Source: Candidatus Acidiferrales bacterium (GTDB lineage Bacteria; Acidobacteriota; Terriglobia; Acidoferrales; UBA7541). Taken from it: DNA of 5,954 nt. The notes under the pieces are model-generated. The model ran no database searches and had not been told where the DNA came from. It saw nothing but the letters and a program-made list of their open reading frames with translations. Below are positions 3,509-5,954 of this stretch, in pieces. The position numbers were made by a program, and so were the translations under genes. Where the stretch lies: positions 1 through 5,954 of the forward strand of contig JASHYE010000027.1 of the NCBI GenBank assembly GCA_030043155.1, read 5' to 3'. Each line of letters starts with the position of its first letter. Within the stretch, counting starts at the first letter, position 1.

Positions 3509-5954
3509 ATGGCCGCAAAACGCAATCCTCGCTGTGCGCCTGTATACGCATTCTTGGCTGCACTCGCGCTTCTGCTTGCATTCATCATTCCTGCAGCGCG
3601 CGCGAACGCTTCTCATCATTCCAAAACGAAAACTTCCTCCGCGAAGACCAAATCCACTACGCCGCAACCGCTCGACGAAGACTACACCGCAAAAATCAAG
3701 CAATACACCACCGAGCCTTATCTCATCACTCCGCTCGTCGACCATCTGCCAGCATCCAAAACCGTTCCTTCGCCCGACAAAGTCCTCGGCTACGTGATTG
3801 GTACGCCCAATAAGCTCACTCACGTCGCCGACATTTACCGCTACTATCACGCGCTCGAAAAGGCTTCGCCGTGCGTCCGCACATTCGTCACCGGAAAAAG
3901 CGAAGAGGGACGCGACTTCATGGTCGTTGCCGTCAGCGACCCGCAAAACATCGCCCAGCTCGACCACTACAAAGACATCACCGCCAAGCTCTCCGACCCG
4001 CGCAAAATAACTCCCGATGAAGCCGCCGACCTTGAAAAAACCGGCAAGCCCTTCTACTGGCTTTCCGGCAGCATCCATTCTCCCGAAACCGGTTCGCCGG
4101 AAATGTTGATGGAGCTTGCCTATCGCCTCGCCGTGGAAGATTCGCCGATGATCGAGCAGATTCGCAAAAACATCATCGTGCTCATCACTCCCGTGCTTGA
4201 AGTGGATGGCCGCGACCGTGAAGTGGATCTCTACAATTGGGAAAAAGCCAATCCTGACAAGGAAGCGCCGAGCCTGATTTATTGGGGCCACTACGTCGCG
4301 CACGACAACAATCGCGACGGCATCGCCATGGCCCTCGCGCTTTCCAAAATTCAAATGAAAACTTTTCTCAACTGGCATCCGCAGGTCCTCCACGATTTGC
4401 ACGAATCGATTCCCTTCCTCTACATTTCGACGGGCACAGGCCCCTACAACGCGTGGCTCGATCCCATCGTGATGAGCGAATGGCAGGAGCTCGCGTACAA
4501 CGAAGTGCAGCAAATGACCGCTTACGGCGTGCCTGGCGTTTGGACGCACGGCTTTTACGACGGCTGGGCGCCGAACTACATGATGTTCGCCGAAGCCGGA
4601 CATAACGGCATTGGCCGCTTCTACGAAACTTTCGGCGGGCGCGGCGCGGACACTTCCGTGCAAACCGTTTCACCCGAAGACACAACCATCACCTGGTTCC
4701 GTCCCAATCCGCCGCTGCCGAAAATCAACTGGTCCATTCGCGACAACGTGAATTTGCAGCAGAGCGCCCTGCTCATCGGCTTGAGCTATATGGCCCAGCG
4801 GCCCGAACAGTTCCTCGCGCGTTTTTACAACATGAGCCGCCGCTCTATCGCGAAAGCCACCACGGAGGGCCCCGCAGCGTGGGCGATTCTCAACGACGGC
4901 AAGCGTCCCGCACTCGATGCGCATCTCGCGCGCCTTTTGCAAGATCAGGGAGTCGAAATCGCGCGCTTGGATCAAGCAACGACGGTGACGACAAAAGCCG
5001 GTTCTACGAAGACCCTTGATAACAAAATGACCGAGAAGACAGCCGCCGTCGAGCAGGAGATTCCCGCCGGCAGCTATATCATTCGCATGGATCAGCCGTA
5101 CAGCCGCGAAGCCGACATGCTCCTCGACACGCAGTATTACTCCATTCACGATCCCACGCCCTACGACGACACTGGCTGGACGCTCGGCCCGCTGATGGAC
5201 GTCGCCACTTTGCGCATTACTGACCCTTCTATTTTGAAGGCCCCGATGACGCTGATCGATGGACCTGCGCAAGCGGCTGGAAAAATCGATGGCGGCGGAG
5301 GTTCTTTTCTCGTCAACGCAAATGCCGAGCCCGCATTGGCCACGCTCCGTTTCCGTTTGCATGATGTGAAAATGTTCGCGGCCGAAGATTCCTTCAAAGC
5401 GGATGGCCAGGATTTTCGCGCCGGCTCATTTATCATTCCCGCAGACGGAAATCCCTCCAACCTGCGCGATCAGCTTTCTTCGGCGGCGAACGATCTTGGC
5501 CTAGAAATTCATTCCACTTCCGCGAATGTCTCCGTCGCTCGGCATCCGCTCGAGGCACCGCGCATCGCTCTGGTTCACGACTGGATGAACACGCAGCCAG
5601 AGGGCTGGTATCGGCTCGCGCTCGAATCATGCAAAATTCCGTATGCGTACATCTCCGATGCGGTCATTCGTGAAACACCCGATCTCCGCGACAAATTCGA
5701 TGTGATTATTCTTCCGCCTTCCATGCCGAATCTCGCGAGATTAATTAATGGAGTGCCAGCGCGAATGCTGCCCGACGGAACCGTTGCCGGGAATCCGATC
5801 CCGTGGGAAAAATCTGATCTCACGCCAAGTTTTGGCCTCGGACCCGATCAGACCAGCGACATTCGCGGCGGCTTTGATTTTTCAGGTCTGGCGAATCTGA
5901 AAAAATTCGCGGAGGACGGCGGATTGCTGATTACTATCAGCAGCAGCTCTGTTA
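3509..5954 (+). CDS. secreted M14-family zinc metallopeptidase, C-terminus cut by window edge
   Basis: 815 codons are open to the right edge with no frameshift. The protein starts with a Sec signal peptide: basic MAAKRNPR, a hydrophobic core at about 12-28, and a signal peptidase I site ARA-NA after residue 32, followed by a Ser/Thr/Lys/Pro-rich linker to about residue 55. The M14 catalytic domain follows. The zinc motif HSPE gives His190 and Glu193. HDNNRDG (265-271) contains the Asn268-Arg269 pair typical of substrate carboxylate binding, and LHDLHES gives the third zinc ligand, His298 (His295 less likely). Glu373 in RFYETFG is a candidate for the general-base glutamate. Beyond this lies a long second half with a GKIDGGGGS linker near residue 591. 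From about residue 684 an alpha/beta segment (RIALVHDW...FDVIILPP) resembles a class I glutamine amidotransferase-like fold, as I recall for large acidobacterial and Bacteroidetes M14 proteins. The likely role is degradation of peptides or amidated substrates outside the cytoplasm. The specificity is unknown. Confidence 0.93.
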   Translation, partial: MAAKRNPRCAPVYAFLAALALLLAFIIPAARANASHHSKTKTSSAKTKSTTPQPLDEDYTAKIKQYTTEPYLITPLVDHLPASKTVPSPDKVLGYVIGTPNKLTHVADIYRYYHALEKASPCVRTFVTGKSEEGRDFMVVAVSDPQNIAQLDHYKDITAKLSDPRKITPDEAADLEKTGKPFYWLSGSIHSPETGSPEMLMELAYRLAVEDSPMIEQIRKNIIVLITPVLEVDGRDREVDLYNWEKANPDKEAPSLIYWGHYVAHDNNRDGIAMALALSKIQMKTFLNWHPQVLHDLHESIPFLYISTGTGPYNAWLDPIVMSEWQELAYNEVQQMTAYGVPGVWTHGFYDGWAPNYMMFAEAGHNGIGRFYETFGGRGADTSVQTVSPEDTTITWFRPNPPLPKINWSIRDNVNLQQSALLIGLSYMAQRPEQFLARFYNMSRRSIAKATTEGPAAWAILNDGKRPALDAHLARLLQDQGVEIARLDQATTVTTKAGSTKTLDNKMTEKTAAVEQEIPAGSYIIRMDQPYSREADMLLDTQYYSIHDPTPYDDTGWTLGPLMDVATLRITDPSILKAPMTLIDGPAQAAGKIDGGGGSFLVNANAEPALATLRFRLHDVKMFAAEDSFKADGQDFRAGSFIIPADGNPSNLRDQLSSAANDLGLEIHSTSANVSVARHPLEAPRIALVHDWMNTQPEGWYRLALESCKIPYAYISDAVIRETPDLRDKFDVIILPPSMPNLARLINGVPARMLPDGTVAGNPIPWEKSDLTPSFGLGPDQTSDIRGGFDFSGLANLKKFAEDGGLLITISSSSV

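Noticed and set aside
3443..4663. 406-codon open frame antisense to the peptidase gene
   Set aside because: The plus strand carries an unmistakable M14 protein with signal peptide and zinc ligands. The antisense frame has no motif, is rich in His, Arg, Val and Phe repeats, and arises from GC-rich codon bias.
4670..5362. 230-codon minus-strand frame within the peptidase gene
   Set aside because: It lies wholly inside the continuous peptidase reading frame and shows no initiation signal or recognisable motif.

Overview
The window looks like a piece of a GC-rich Acidobacteria-type chromosome. This is an inference from three things: REP-like elements built on GTCATCC(T/C)GAG...AGCGAAGGAT, a large secreted M14 peptidase of a type I associate with that phylum, and the general codon style. 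It has not been confirmed by any search. Two long, well-conserved-looking genes run off the window ends, and a roughly 1.9 kb accessory-looking stretch lies between them.

Layout. (1) Positions 1-1622, minus strand: an ABC exporter half-transporter (membrane domain followed by ATPase domain). Its start is in the window and its last residues are beyond the left edge. (2) 1623-2218: about 600 bases without a convincing gene. It holds a perfect TATAAT upstream of the exporter and, from 2075, a cluster of REP-like elements whose GTCAT heads are exactly 71 bases apart. (3) 2219-2580, minus strand: a 90-residue unknown protein with a strong ribosome binding site, preceded by a possible 28-codon reading frame that ends two bases before it. 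The last REP copy supplies the end and stop codon of the 90-residue protein. (4) 2581-2637: a short divergent promoter region with a 6-bp hairpin and an extended -10 box so close to the next start that a leaderless mRNA is likely. (5) 2638-3429, plus strand: a stand-alone PD-(D/E)XK nuclease of the RecB/AddB/Cas4 type with four cysteines placed as for an iron-sulfur cluster. (6) 3509-5954, plus strand: an exported M14-family zinc peptidase, still open at the right edge.

How they work together: nothing in the sequence ties the exporter, the nuclease and the peptidase into one pathway. The exporter and the small genes share the minus strand, and the nuclease and peptidase share the plus strand, but each long gene has its own plausible start signals. 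The nuclease and the 90-residue gene use a looser codon set than the flanking genes, which fits an accessory insertion between core genes. I found no CRISPR array, tRNA, rRNA, insertion sequence or known defence system. The points most worth following up are the REP array feeding into a gene end, the divergent small-gene/nuclease pair, and the orphan Fe-S nuclease.
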